DNA of 49,340 bases. It comes from an uncultured Ruthenibacterium sp. (GTDB taxonomy: Bacteria > Bacillota > Clostridia > Oscillospirales > Ruminococcaceae). Every line of letters starts with the position of its first letter. Within the stretch, counting starts at the first letter, position 1. The DNA lies in assembly GCA_944388395.1 (NCBI GenBank), contig CALXIP010000027.1, forward strand, positions 1-49,340. The letters run 5' to 3'. A model generated the notes under the pieces. That model did not search any database and was not told the origin of the DNA. It saw only the letters and a list, made by a program, of their open reading frames with translations. Both the position numbers and the translations under genes were made by a program. Of this stretch, positions 1 to 7,941 are shown in pieces.

Positions 1-1205
1 CGTTTGCGCGTTTGGAAAAAATCAAGGAATACAATCAGCTGAAAATGCTGCGGGCGTTTACGGACTGCGGTGTCGGCGCGCACCATCTGGTGGGAACTAC
101 CGGTTATGGATACGACGATGCGGGCCGAATCAAATTGGAAGAGGTGTTTGCCAAAGTTGTGGGGGCAGAGGCGTCGCTGTTTCGCTACAACTTTATGTCG
201 GGCACACATACGCTTACGGTGGCGTTGTTTGGCGTTCTTCGGCCGGGTGATACGATGGTGGAGGCAACCGGCCGCCCCTACGATACGCTCTTGGGTGTGA
301 TCGGTCTTGAAGGAGAAGGATACGGAAGTCTGAAAGAATGGGGTGTTCACTACGATGAAGTGCCCCTTCTGGCGAACAGCCAGCCGGATCTTGCAGGCAT
401 TGAAGAAAAATGTAAAAACGCAAAAATGTGTTATATCCAGCGCAGCCGTGGATATGCGGCGCGCGGTGCGCTGAGTCTTGATCAGATCGAGGCCATCAGC
501 AGGGCAGCAAAACGCGCCAACCCAGAGATCATTGTGATGGTGGACAACTGCTATGGCGAATTTACGCAGATGCAGGAGCCGACCCAGCGCGGAGCGGACC
601 TGATGGCCGGAAGCCTGATTAAAAATCCGGGCGGCGGCATTGCTCCCACAGGCGGTTACATCGCAGGCAGAAAAGATCTGGTGGAAAGCTGTGCACATCG
701 CCTGAGTGCGCCCGGAACCGGCGGCGAGATCGGATGTACACTGGATGTGTTGAGAGAATTGTACTTAGGTTTGTATTATGCGCCTGGTGTGGTGTGCGAT
801 GCGCTCAAAACAAGCGTCTATGCCAGCTGTCTGTTTGAAGTTCTGGGCTATCAGGCTACGCCGGGATATAAAGAGGATCGAAATGATATCATTACCAGCG
901 TGGAGACGCATTCACCGGAAGGGATGATCGCTTTGTGCGGCGGCGTGCAGGCGGGCAGCCCGGTCGACAGTTATGCGGCTCCCATGCCGGGGGATATGCC
1001 GGGTTATGAGGACCAGGTCATTATGGCGGCTGGTGCCTTTACCATGGGTTCCAGCATCGAACTTTCCGCCGACGGACCGGTTCGGCCGCCGTATACCGTA
1101 TACATGCAGGGCGGAATCAATTTTCACGCCAGCCGGGCTGGTGTGATGCTGGGAGCCGACCGGATGCTGAAGCTGGGAAAAACAGGCGAAAAACAGGAAC
1201 GATAA
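1..1205 (+). CDS. PLP-dependent methionine gamma-lyase/aluminium-resistance (YnbB-like) protein, 5' partial
   Basis: This is a fold-type I PLP enzyme of the Cys/Met-metabolism group often annotated as 'aluminium resistance protein' or methionine gamma-lyase family (YnbB-like). The cofactor lysine is probably the one in SLIKNPGGG (codon at 621-623), and GYGYDD and VDNCYGEF are typical of the family. The reading frame is open back to base 3 with no stop and reads FAR before a TTG at 12, so the true start very probably lies upstream of the window. The gene ends 12 bases before cysS with GGAG between them, so the two are probably co-transcribed. The family is clear, but its physiological substrate is not established. 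Confidence 0.85.
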   Translation, partial: FARLEKIKEYNQLKMLRAFTDCGVGAHHLVGTTGYGYDDAGRIKLEEVFAKVVGAEASLFRYNFMSGTHTLTVALFGVLRPGDTMVEATGRPYDTLLGVIGLEGEGYGSLKEWGVHYDEVPLLANSQPDLAGIEEKCKNAKMCYIQRSRGYAARGALSLDQIEAISRAAKRANPEIIVMVDNCYGEFTQMQEPTQRGADLMAGSLIKNPGGGIAPTGGYIAGRKDLVESCAHRLSAPGTGGEIGCTLDVLRELYLGLYYAPGVVCDALKTSVYASCLFEVLGYQATPGYKEDRNDIITSVETHSPEGMIALCGGVQAGSPVDSYAAPMPGDMPGYEDQVIMAAGAFTMGSSIELSADGPVRPPYTVYMQGGINFHASRAGVMLGADRMLKLGKTGEKQER

Positions 1206-1217
1206 AGGAGAAGGAAC

Positions 1218-2615
1218 ATGAAAGTATTCAATACCCTGACCCGTACAAAAGAGGAACTGAAACCGCTTCATGAAGGGGAGTACCGCATTTATGTGTGCGG
1301 TCCCACGGTATACAATTTCATTCATATTGGGAATGCGCGGCCTGTGTGCGTGTTTGATACGCTGCGCCGCTACTTGATGTACCGGGGCAATGAAGTGAAA
1401 TTTGTGTCCAACATTACGGATATCGATGATAAGCTGATCAAACGAGCCGGCGAGGAAGGCGTTTCCATGCAGGAAGTGGCACGCAAGTATGAGGCCGAAT
1501 TTATCAAAGATTGCGAAGGCCTGAATGTGCTGACGCCCACGGTGCGTCCCCGCGCCACAGAGCATATTCAACAGATTTTGTCCATTGTGGCGGATTTGAT
1601 TGAGAGCGGCCATGCCTATGTTGCAAAAAACGGAGACGTATATTTCCGCGTGAAATCAGATCAGGATTACGGCAAATTGTGCCATCTGAATTTGGAAGAC
1701 CTTGAATCCGGCAACCGGGAGCTGCGCCATCAGATGGATGATGATTTAAAAGAAGATCCTGCGGATTTTGCAATCTGGAAAGCAGCCAAGCCCGGAGAGC
1801 CCTATTGGGACAGCCCTTACGGCAAGGGGCGGCCCGGCTGGCATATTGAGTGCAGCGCCATGGCGCGGACTCATCTGGGCAATACCATTGACATTCACGC
1901 GGGCGGCGAGGATCTGATCTTCCCGCATCACGAAAATGAGATTGCACAGTCTGAGTGTGCCAATGGCTGCACCTTTGCGAATTATTGGATGCACAACGGC
2001 TTTTTGAACATTGACAACCACAAAATGTCCAAAAGTGCCAATAATTTCTTTACGGTGCGCGAGCTCAGCGAGGTGTATGGTTATGAACCCATTCGCTATT
2101 TTATGCTGACGGGTCATTACCGCAGCCCGCTGAACTATACGGCTGAATTGCTGGCCGATTGCAAGACGAGTCTGCAGCGTTTGTACACCTGCCGGGAGAA
2201 TCTGGATTTTGCTCTGGAAAATGCTCACGGTAAGGACGAGACACTGAAAGAGAAAGCCGTCGGCGCCAAAGAGAAATTCTGTGCGGCGATGGATGACGAT
2301 TTGAATACGCCTGCCGCGCTGGGCGCGCTGTTTGATTTTGTGCGTGAGATCAATACGCTGTCCGGCGAGTCCAGCCGGGAGGCACTGGAACAGGCCGCGA
2401 AAACCTTTGATGAGCTGACCGGAGTCCTGGGTATTTTGTACAACCGTAAAAAGGACGAAATTCCGCAGGAAATTCTGGATCTGGTGGAGCAGCGTGCACA
2501 GGCCAAAAAGGCCAAGGACTGGGCGAAGGCCGACGCCATTCGCGCGCAGCTGACGGAGCAGGGCTATGTGGTGGAAGATACACCCAAGGGACCGAAGGTC
2601 AGTCGTGCAAAATGA
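1218..2615 (+). CDS. cysS: Cysteine--tRNA ligase
   Basis: Class I aminoacyl-tRNA synthetase that charges tRNA-Cys in the cytoplasm. At 465 residues it has the usual bacterial length. The HIGH-type motif is HIGN (residues 36-39) and KMSKS is at 269-273. Zinc ligands expected from the E. coli enzyme are present as C27, C212, H237 and E241. The start ATG has AAGGAGAAGG just upstream. It follows the YnbB-like gene by 12 bases and is closed by a strong hairpin terminator at 2623-2660. Confidence 0.98.
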   Translation: MKVFNTLTRTKEELKPLHEGEYRIYVCGPTVYNFIHIGNARPVCVFDTLRRYLMYRGNEVKFVSNITDIDDKLIKRAGEEGVSMQEVARKYEAEFIKDCEGLNVLTPTVRPRATEHIQQILSIVADLIESGHAYVAKNGDVYFRVKSDQDYGKLCHLNLEDLESGNRELRHQMDDDLKEDPADFAIWKAAKPGEPYWDSPYGKGRPGWHIECSAMARTHLGNTIDIHAGGEDLIFPHHENEIAQSECANGCTFANYWMHNGFLNIDNHKMSKSANNFFTVRELSEVYGYEPIRYFMLTGHYRSPLNYTAELLADCKTSLQRLYTCRENLDFALENAHGKDETLKEKAVGAKEKFCAAMDDDLNTPAALGALFDFVREINTLSGESSREALEQAAKTFDELTGVLGILYNRKKDEIPQEILDLVEQRAQAKKAKDWAKADAIRAQLTEQGYVVEDTPKGPKVSRAK

Positions 2616-2622
2616 TTTTGAT

Positions 2623-2660
2623 ACAAAAGCCAGCGTTAGAAATACGCTGGCTTTTGTTTT
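2623..2660 (+). terminator. Rho-independent terminator after cysS
   Basis: A perfect 14-bp stem (ACAAAAGCCAGCGT with its complement) and a 7-base loop, with T-rich sequence at and after the end of the 3' arm. It separates cysS from trxA. Confidence 0.85.
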
Positions 2661-2694
2661 GTGATTTTGTCACGGAGAATTTCTTTTTACGGGA

Positions 2695-2700
2695 TATAAT
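2695..2700 (+). promoter_or_regulatory. Probable -10 box of trxA-trxB
   Basis: A perfect TATAAT lies 47 bases before the trxA ATG and after the cysS terminator, so a promoter is expected here. I see no good -35 hexamer at 16-18 bases; TTGTCA at 2667-2672 is 22 bases away. An activator or a weak -35 is possible. Confidence 0.5.
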
Positions 2701-2747
2701 AAAAATAGAATCATACAATAAAGCAAAACGAAAAGGAGACGGTGAGT

Positions 2748-3062
2748 ATGGCAATCCAATCTGCAACAGGAAAAGATTTTGAACAAATCGTTTTAACGGC
2801 GCAGCAGCCGATTTTAGTGGATTTTTGGGCACCTTGGTGCGTGTATTGCCGTCGAATCGCTCCGGTGCTGGAGCGCATGGACGGACAGCCAGGTGTGCCA
2901 CAGATCGTGAAAGTGAATATTGACGAGGCGCCGGAACTTGCGCAGAAATATCAGGTCGATACGATTCCAACGCTGCTTTTGTTCCAGAACGGAAAACAGG
3001 GACAGCCGTTGGTAGCCCCGGGTTCACAGGCGCAGATTCAGGATTGGCTGAAACAGCATTGA
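2748..3062 (+). CDS. trxA: Thioredoxin with atypical CVYC active site
   Basis: A thioredoxin-fold protein of 104 residues, a standard thioredoxin length. The active site is WCVYC (C31, C34) rather than the canonical WCGPC. The cis-proline loop (DTIPT) and the preceding FWAPW are present. I chose the ATG at 2748 because AAGGAG at 2733-2738 is correctly spaced; an in-frame GTG at 2742 is too close. It sits 13 bases before trxB, so the reductase next door is its likely electron donor. The changed CxxC dipeptide should alter redox potential or partner range. A thioredoxin-like reductase or isomerase role cannot be excluded. Confidence 0.9.
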   Translation: MAIQSATGKDFEQIVLTAQQPILVDFWAPWCVYCRRIAPVLERMDGQPGVPQIVKVNIDEAPELAQKYQVDTIPTLLLFQNGKQGQPLVAPGSQAQIQDWLKQH

Positions 3063-3075
3063 GAGGAAGAACAAT

Positions 3076-4002
3076 ATGGACGTGAAAAAATATGATGTGG
3101 TAGTGGTTGGGGGCGGCCCTGGCGGCTACACGGCAGTGTTGTACGCGGTGCGAGCGGGATTAAGTGCGATGGTAATCGAAAAATTGTCTGCGGGCGGCCA
3201 GATGGCTACAACCAGCTGGATCGACAACTATCCGGGTTTTGACGAAGGAATCGACGGGTTTGAATTGGGCCAGCAAATGCAGCGTGGTGCTGAGCGTTTC
3301 GGCGCACAGACGTTGTATGCAGAAGTGACCCAGCTCTTTTTAAACGAGCAGCCGAAGCGAATCAGAACCAGCGAAGGGGAAATTTTGGCGGGCACGGTTG
3401 TAATTGCCACAGGCGCGGCTCCCCGAAAAATCGGTTTGCCCGAAGAAGATGCATTTCAGGGACGCGGCGTGGCATATTGCGCCACTTGTGATGGAATGTT
3501 TTACCGGGATAAAATCGTGGCGGTAGCAGGCGGAGGAAATTCTGCAGCAGAAGACGCACTGGTTCTGTCCAAGTTGTGCAAAAAGGTGTACCTGGTACAC
3601 CGGCGTGATCATTTGCGTGCAATGAAAAGTTATCACACGATGCTGGAGCAGGCAGAGAACATTGAGTTTGTCTGGAATCAGAAGATTATTGGACTCGTGG
3701 GCGAAGAAAAACTACGAGGGCTCTCTCTGGAAGATACACAGAGCGGGCAGCAGAAAGAACTGTCCGTGGACGGTCTGTTTGTGGCGATCGGGCGCATTCC
3801 CAATACCGAACTGGTGCGGGATCAATTGAATTTGGATGAACAAGGGTATATTCTGGCCGATGAAACGACGCGAACCAATATTCCGGGAGTGTATGCCGTG
3901 GGAGATGTACGCACCAAGCCGCTGCGGCAGGTGGTTACCGCAGTCGGGGATGGCGCAGTAGCGATTAAGTATGCACAGGAGTTTTTGGAGAACAACGGAT
4001 AA
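3076..4002 (+). CDS. trxB: Thioredoxin reductase (NADPH type)
   Basis: FAD-dependent disulfide reductase that passes electrons from NADPH to thioredoxin. The 308 residues hold an N-terminal FAD-binding GGGPGGY (residues 12-18), the redox pair CATC (C135, C138), a nucleotide-binding AGGGNSA (151-157) and HRRDHLRA (175-182), the pattern that binds the 2'-phosphate of NADPH. The C-terminal GDVR is also typical. It is transcribed with trxA and ends at a long bidirectional terminator. Confidence 0.96.
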   Translation: MDVKKYDVVVVGGGPGGYTAVLYAVRAGLSAMVIEKLSAGGQMATTSWIDNYPGFDEGIDGFELGQQMQRGAERFGAQTLYAEVTQLFLNEQPKRIRTSEGEILAGTVVIATGAAPRKIGLPEEDAFQGRGVAYCATCDGMFYRDKIVAVAGGGNSAAEDALVLSKLCKKVYLVHRRDHLRAMKSYHTMLEQAENIEFVWNQKIIGLVGEEKLRGLSLEDTQSGQQKELSVDGLFVAIGRIPNTELVRDQLNLDEQGYILADETTRTNIPGVYAVGDVRTKPLRQVVTAVGDGAVAIKYAQEFLENNG

Positions 4003-4044
4003 AAAACGAGGATCTCGCTTACAAAGCGAGATCCTCGTTTTTTT
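4001..4044. terminator. Bidirectional terminator between trxB and the surface-polysaccharide operon
   Basis: A 20-bp stem with a 3-base loop. The 5' arm begins with six A and the 3' arm ends with seven T, so it has a U-tract in both directions. It overlaps the trxB stop codon and lies 12 bases beyond the stop of the facing gene at 4056, so it can serve both converging transcripts. Confidence 0.9.
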
Positions 4045-4055
4045 GCGTGCAACCG

Positions 4056-5285
4056 TTACACAAGGCTGGAGTCCTCATCGAGACCGCTGTCGCGCAGCTC
4101 TGCCTGCTCAGCGGTGGTTTCGTAATCCAAACTTACATCCACATGATTGGCCATGTTTTCCAATGCCTGGGGAACACCGGGAAAATAGCTGGCAATGCAT
4201 TCGCCGCGCACATGAATCCCGTCGAAAAAATCTGCGCTGGTGGTATTGGGAATGGCATAGGGATTGTAGCTTCCATAAATGGGGATTTCCAGCTTATCCG
4301 CCAGCCGGTGCAAGGCTGGTTCCGTGGCGAAAAAGCCTGTATAGTGATCGGATTTTTCCAATGCATTGTCGTACACAATTGGATGATACGGCGTCAGAAC
4401 CAGAATGACATTGATATCGCGTTCCTGAAGATAGACGAGAAATTTTTCGAGAATTTCCAGACGTTCTGAATCCGGTTTTTCATACTCTTCCATCCGGAAG
4501 AAATTTCCCGTCTGACCAAGGGCGTCCATGTCTACATCCGACTGGTCGCGGTTGCGGTAATCATAAGAATATAAAAGACTTCCGTCGGAGCGCTTTACCT
4601 CTGTGGTTTGATGGAATACATCGCCTTCCACGGGCTGCGGCTTTTTAACCCCGTCTTTTGACTCCATCATATAAGCAATATTCCCCTGAAAATAGCTTAG
4701 AGAATAGAGCGCCTGCCATTTTTCATTGGGGTCCTGTTCCTCATACTCGGTGGGAATACCCAGTCGCGTAGACAGAAATTCTGCATAAAGCTGCTTGTTG
4801 CTGCGTGCATCTGTGGAGTCCGGGCTGGTATCCAAATACCATGGATCAAACCCGATAATCACCGTCTGCGGCAGTTTATCCAGCCGGTCAAACAGATAAA
4901 AGGTACCCAGCAGATCATACCAGTCTGCACCAGTCAGAGCGCAGTTGAACAAGCTTTCTGTTTGCGCAATTTCCGTGTTCATTTGCATAATACGGCTGGA
5001 GCCGAGAACAATGGTGTCAGGAGCGGTTTCCATCTGATTGACGATCAGCTCCATCACGTCACGCTGTCGTTCATTCAACTGCTCGTAGCCGACAACATCC
5101 TGCCCGGAAAGCAGCATATTGGCAACTTCACGAAGATACTGATCTCCCTGAAAGGTGCCTGAACAGTCAACTGTGTAGTTGACCCAAATTACATAAAAGA
5201 CGATGGGAAGGAATGCCAACGCGCCAAGCAGAAGACGTATACCGGAAAACAGACGACTGAAAGTTGTTTTAAAAAAAGATTTCAT
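4056..5285 (-). CDS. SGNH-like/DltD-AlgX-type membrane-anchored protein
   Basis: A 409-residue protein with one N-terminal membrane helix (about 17-37) and an extracytoplasmic domain. VLGSSR (residues 94-99) resembles the block I serine motif of SGNH/DltD/AlgJ-type proteins, and DGIH (355-358) supplies the Asp-His pair. Overall identity to a named family is weak, so the assignment rests on these motifs and on its place 15 bases after an MBOAT gene. MBOAT-SGNH pairs add acyl groups to exported polymers, as in Dlt, AlgI/AlgJ/AlgX and PatA/PatB. It is the last gene of the operon. The start ATG has AAGGAGGG upstream. Its substrate is unknown. Confidence 0.7.
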   Translation of the reverse strand: MKSFFKTTFSRLFSGIRLLLGALAFLPIVFYVIWVNYTVDCSGTFQGDQYLREVANMLLSGQDVVGYEQLNERQRDVMELIVNQMETAPDTIVLGSSRIMQMNTEIAQTESLFNCALTGADWYDLLGTFYLFDRLDKLPQTVIIGFDPWYLDTSPDSTDARSNKQLYAEFLSTRLGIPTEYEEQDPNEKWQALYSLSYFQGNIAYMMESKDGVKKPQPVEGDVFHQTTEVKRSDGSLLYSYDYRNRDQSDVDMDALGQTGNFFRMEEYEKPDSERLEILEKFLVYLQERDINVILVLTPYHPIVYDNALEKSDHYTGFFATEPALHRLADKLEIPIYGSYNPYAIPNTTSADFFDGIHVRGECIASYFPGVPQALENMANHVDVSLDYETTAEQAELRDSGLDEDSSLV

Positions 5286-5300
5286 TTCGGGCAGCCCTCC

Positions 5301-6776
5301 TTAGTACTGTTGATAAATGAAAGAGGACTGACCAAAGGCGCCAAAAAAGACAATCAGCAGAACCAGCGCATAATACAAAGGCCAGCGAAGCGGCAGCGGA
5401 ATTTTACGGATCAAAGATTGAATCGGCATTTGGAAACATTCCAATCCTTCCACCAGGATAAAGCCAAATAAGAGTACCAGCGTGGTGTTCCGGTCAAAGC
5501 CCAGTGTGACAAGCGTAGAAGGAACAGCGGCCAGAAGGTCCCATCCGGTAAACAAATGGCTGTAAACGTACAGCGCTTCGGTCAGCACGCCACCGCTGTA
5601 TGCACCTACGGCAAAAAAGACGATGCAGCTTGTGAACAGCAGATAAGTAATGCAGACCTGGATACATTTGCGGATCGGAGCAAATCGATAAAGCGGGTTG
5701 TACACTTCCGCCCGGCGGCGCAGTGTCTGTGTTGCTTTCCCAACACACAGATACAGTCCGTTCAGCAGTCCCCAGACCAAATAGGCGAGGGAAGCGCCAT
5801 GCCACAGGCCGCTGACCAGAAACACAATGATCTGATTCAAATACTGCCGCAGTTTTCCTTTTCGATTCCCGCCCAAAGGGATATAGAGATAGTCCCGGAA
5901 CCAGCTTGTGAGGCTGATATGCCAGCGGCGCCACAGCTCGATAAAGCTTGTGCTGGCGAGAGGACGGCGGAAGTTTTCCATGACATCTATGCCGAAAATT
6001 GCCCCGATACCGATGGCGATGTCGGTACAGGCCGAAAAATCACAGTACAGCTGATAACTGAATAAAAGGCTGGCAATCAAAATAACCGGACCGGTATAAT
6101 CGGCGTAATGAAGATTGGAATAAACCGTGCTCACCATTCCGCCAATGGTATCGGCCAAAACCAGTTTTTTAAAAAAGCCCCATAAAATTCGGAATATACC
6201 GCCAGTTACGCAGTTGTAGTCAAATGTGTGTTCTGCCCGGAACTGAGGCAGCATGCGTCCGGCACGGCAGATGGGGCCAGTCATCATGCAGGGGAAAAAG
6301 CTGACAAACAAGGCGTAATCGAAGAGATTGTGTTCCGCCGGAGCACCGCGGTAAACATCGATCACATAGCCCAGCGCGGCAAATGTGAAATAGCTGATAC
6401 CCAGCGGTACCGCCAGGCTGAACGCAGGAACATGCAGGTCGCCGCCGAACAGGGAAACCAGTTCGGAAAGGCTTTCTCCCAAAAAGGAAAAGTATTTGTA
6501 AAAAGCAAGAACACCCATACAGGAAACGGCGCTGAACGCAAGGCAAAGACGGCGCCAAAGAGGTTTTTGCAGGCGTTCAAGTAAAAGTCCGGTTCCAAAA
6601 GTAATCAATGTAGCGGATAAAAGTACCGGCAAAAAGGCTGCATTGGACGGATCATAAAGATAGAAAAGATAGCTGCAAATCAAAAGCCACCCGGTGCGGG
6701 CAGCTTTTGGAAGAACAAAGTAGGCAAGACAGGCCCCAAGCAAAAATAAAATAAATGCCAGGGAAATAAAATTCAT
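5301..6776 (-). CDS. MBOAT-family membrane O-acyltransferase
   Basis: A polytopic membrane protein of 491 residues related to AlgI, PatA and DltB, which move acyl groups across the membrane for transfer to exported glycans. It shows the WRRWHISLTSWFRDYLYIPLG block (around H286) and the conserved catalytic histidine in SGLWHGAS (H326). I chose the ATG at 6776 because GGAG lies 9 bases upstream; an in-frame TTG seven codons earlier has no good ribosome site. The adjacent SGNH-like gene is the expected partner that finishes the transfer. The acyl group is probably acetyl, but this is inferred. Confidence 0.92.
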   Translation of the reverse strand: MNFISLAFILFLLGACLAYFVLPKAARTGWLLICSYLFYLYDPSNAAFLPVLLSATLITFGTGLLLERLQKPLWRRLCLAFSAVSCMGVLAFYKYFSFLGESLSELVSLFGGDLHVPAFSLAVPLGISYFTFAALGYVIDVYRGAPAEHNLFDYALFVSFFPCMMTGPICRAGRMLPQFRAEHTFDYNCVTGGIFRILWGFFKKLVLADTIGGMVSTVYSNLHYADYTGPVILIASLLFSYQLYCDFSACTDIAIGIGAIFGIDVMENFRRPLASTSFIELWRRWHISLTSWFRDYLYIPLGGNRKGKLRQYLNQIIVFLVSGLWHGASLAYLVWGLLNGLYLCVGKATQTLRRRAEVYNPLYRFAPIRKCIQVCITYLLFTSCIVFFAVGAYSGGVLTEALYVYSHLFTGWDLLAAVPSTLVTLGFDRNTTLVLLFGFILVEGLECFQMPIQSLIRKIPLPLRWPLYYALVLLIVFFGAFGQSSFIYQQY

Positions 6777-6814
6777 GCAGCAAAACTCCGTTTCCAATAG
6801 AATGCAGAGAGACG

Positions 6815-7216
6815 TCAGTTCACAGAATCAGAATCTTTCGAAAGTTCCTCCAGTTTCCGCTCCAACTCGCGCACACGGTGCTCCAACAGTGCGTTGTGTT
6901 GTGAAAGACGCTTGATTTTTTCCGAAAAACCGGAAACAACGCTGGACAGACTCAGCAGAATCAGCAGAACAAAGGCCAGTACGATCATGAAAACCAGATT
7001 GACGGCCATTTCCACATGAAGCAGATCCCGCAAGACCAGCACGATGTAGGGGAACAGGGCGAAAAGCAGCAAAACAAATCCGCTCATAAACCAAATGATG
7101 GAATAGCGGACCGTGAGTTTGTTCTTTTTCAAAAGCCAAAGAATCACACCCAGATAGAGCAGAACGCCCACGACCAGGTCCACGCGCAAAAAAAGGCTCA
7201 GTCCGGCATTGTTCAC
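6815..7216 (-). CDS. DUF2304 small membrane protein (GacJ-like)
   Basis: A 133-residue protein with three hydrophobic segments (about 10-28, 40-62 and 68-90) followed by a charged, heptad-like C-terminus (about 95-130) likely to form a coiled coil. This matches DUF2304. GacJ of Streptococcus pyogenes is of this type and stimulates GacI, the glycosyltransferase encoded next to it. Here too the gene follows a family 2 glycosyltransferase. It starts at GTG, overlapping the stop of that gene, with GAGGTG upstream. I infer that it anchors or activates the transferase at the membrane. Confidence 0.8.
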   Translation of the reverse strand: MNNAGLSLFLRVDLVVGVLLYLGVILWLLKKNKLTVRYSIIWFMSGFVLLLFALFPYIVLVLRDLLHVEMAVNLVFMIVLAFVLLILLSLSSVVSGFSEKIKRLSQHNALLEHRVRELERKLEELSKDSDSVN

Positions 7217-7941
7217 AGGCGGTCACCTCTTTCTTTGCGGTTGCTGGTCAGACGAAATACGACCAAAGCAAGACCAACTTTCAGCATATAATAAATGGAC
7301 TTGAACGGACTGATGGAAGACGTGCCGCCCATGCGTTCCTGCATAATGACAGGGACTTCCCCCACACGGTAGCCATTCAGAACCGCCGAAATGATTGCTT
7401 CGGGTTCCGGATAATCCTGCGCATAATGATCGGCAAAATAAGCGGTCAGTTCCCGGCTGCACGCCCGAAATCCGCTGGTTGTATCCAGTACACGCACACC
7501 GCATAGAACGCGAATCATGAAACTGAGGATATTGATTCCAAACCGACGCATGAAGCTGGTTTGAAATCCTTCTTTGGTGATGAAGCGGCTTCCGACACAC
7601 ATGTCCAGGCGGCCTTGTGCAACGGGGCTGATTACAGCGTCCAGATAGGCGGGGTCGTGCTGTCCGTCTCCATCCAGTTGGACTGTGATGTCATAGTCAT
7701 GATACCGGGCGTACATGTAACCGCTTTGCACGCCGCCGCCAATTCCCAGATTGATTGGGAGAGAAAGATAAGAGAAGTTATGTTCCTGACAGATTTCGGC
7801 ACTTCGGTCTGTGGAACAGTCGTTCACGATCACGTAATCTACCACGTAGGGGAGATCTGCGGTGACGCGCGTCAACCGCGCGACCACCCGTTCAATGTTG
7901 GCCTCTTCGTTGTAACAGGGGATAATTACAAGAACCCTCAA
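7213..7941 (-). CDS. Family 2 glycosyltransferase (polyprenyl-phosphate type)
   Basis: A GT-A glycosyltransferase of 242 residues that starts IIPCYNEE and has VNDCSTD and the metal-binding QLDGDGQHD, as in dolichol-phosphate mannosyltransferase, GtrB and GacI. Such enzymes make a polyprenyl-phosphate-sugar donor used outside the cell. One hydrophobic helix lies near the C-terminus (about 212-230). It starts at TTG with GAGGTG at good spacing, overlaps the preceding gene by 4 bases and the following DUF2304 gene at its stop. The sugar transferred cannot be read from the sequence; GlcNAc is a guess from the GacI/GacJ parallel. Confidence 0.85.
   Translation of the reverse strand: MRVLVIIPCYNEEANIERVVARLTRVTADLPYVVDYVIVNDCSTDRSAEICQEHNFSYLSLPINLGIGGGVQSGYMYARYHDYDITVQLDGDGQHDPAYLDAVISPVAQGRLDMCVGSRFITKEGFQTSFMRRFGINILSFMIRVLCGVRVLDTTSGFRACSRELTAYFADHYAQDYPEPEAIISAVLNGYRVGEVPVIMQERMGGTSSISPFKSIYYMLKVGLALVVFRLTSNRKERGDRL

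Noticed and set aside
2742..2747. GTG start for thioredoxin two codons before the ATG.
   Set aside because: It is too close to the AAGGAG ribosome site; the ATG at 2748 has normal spacing.
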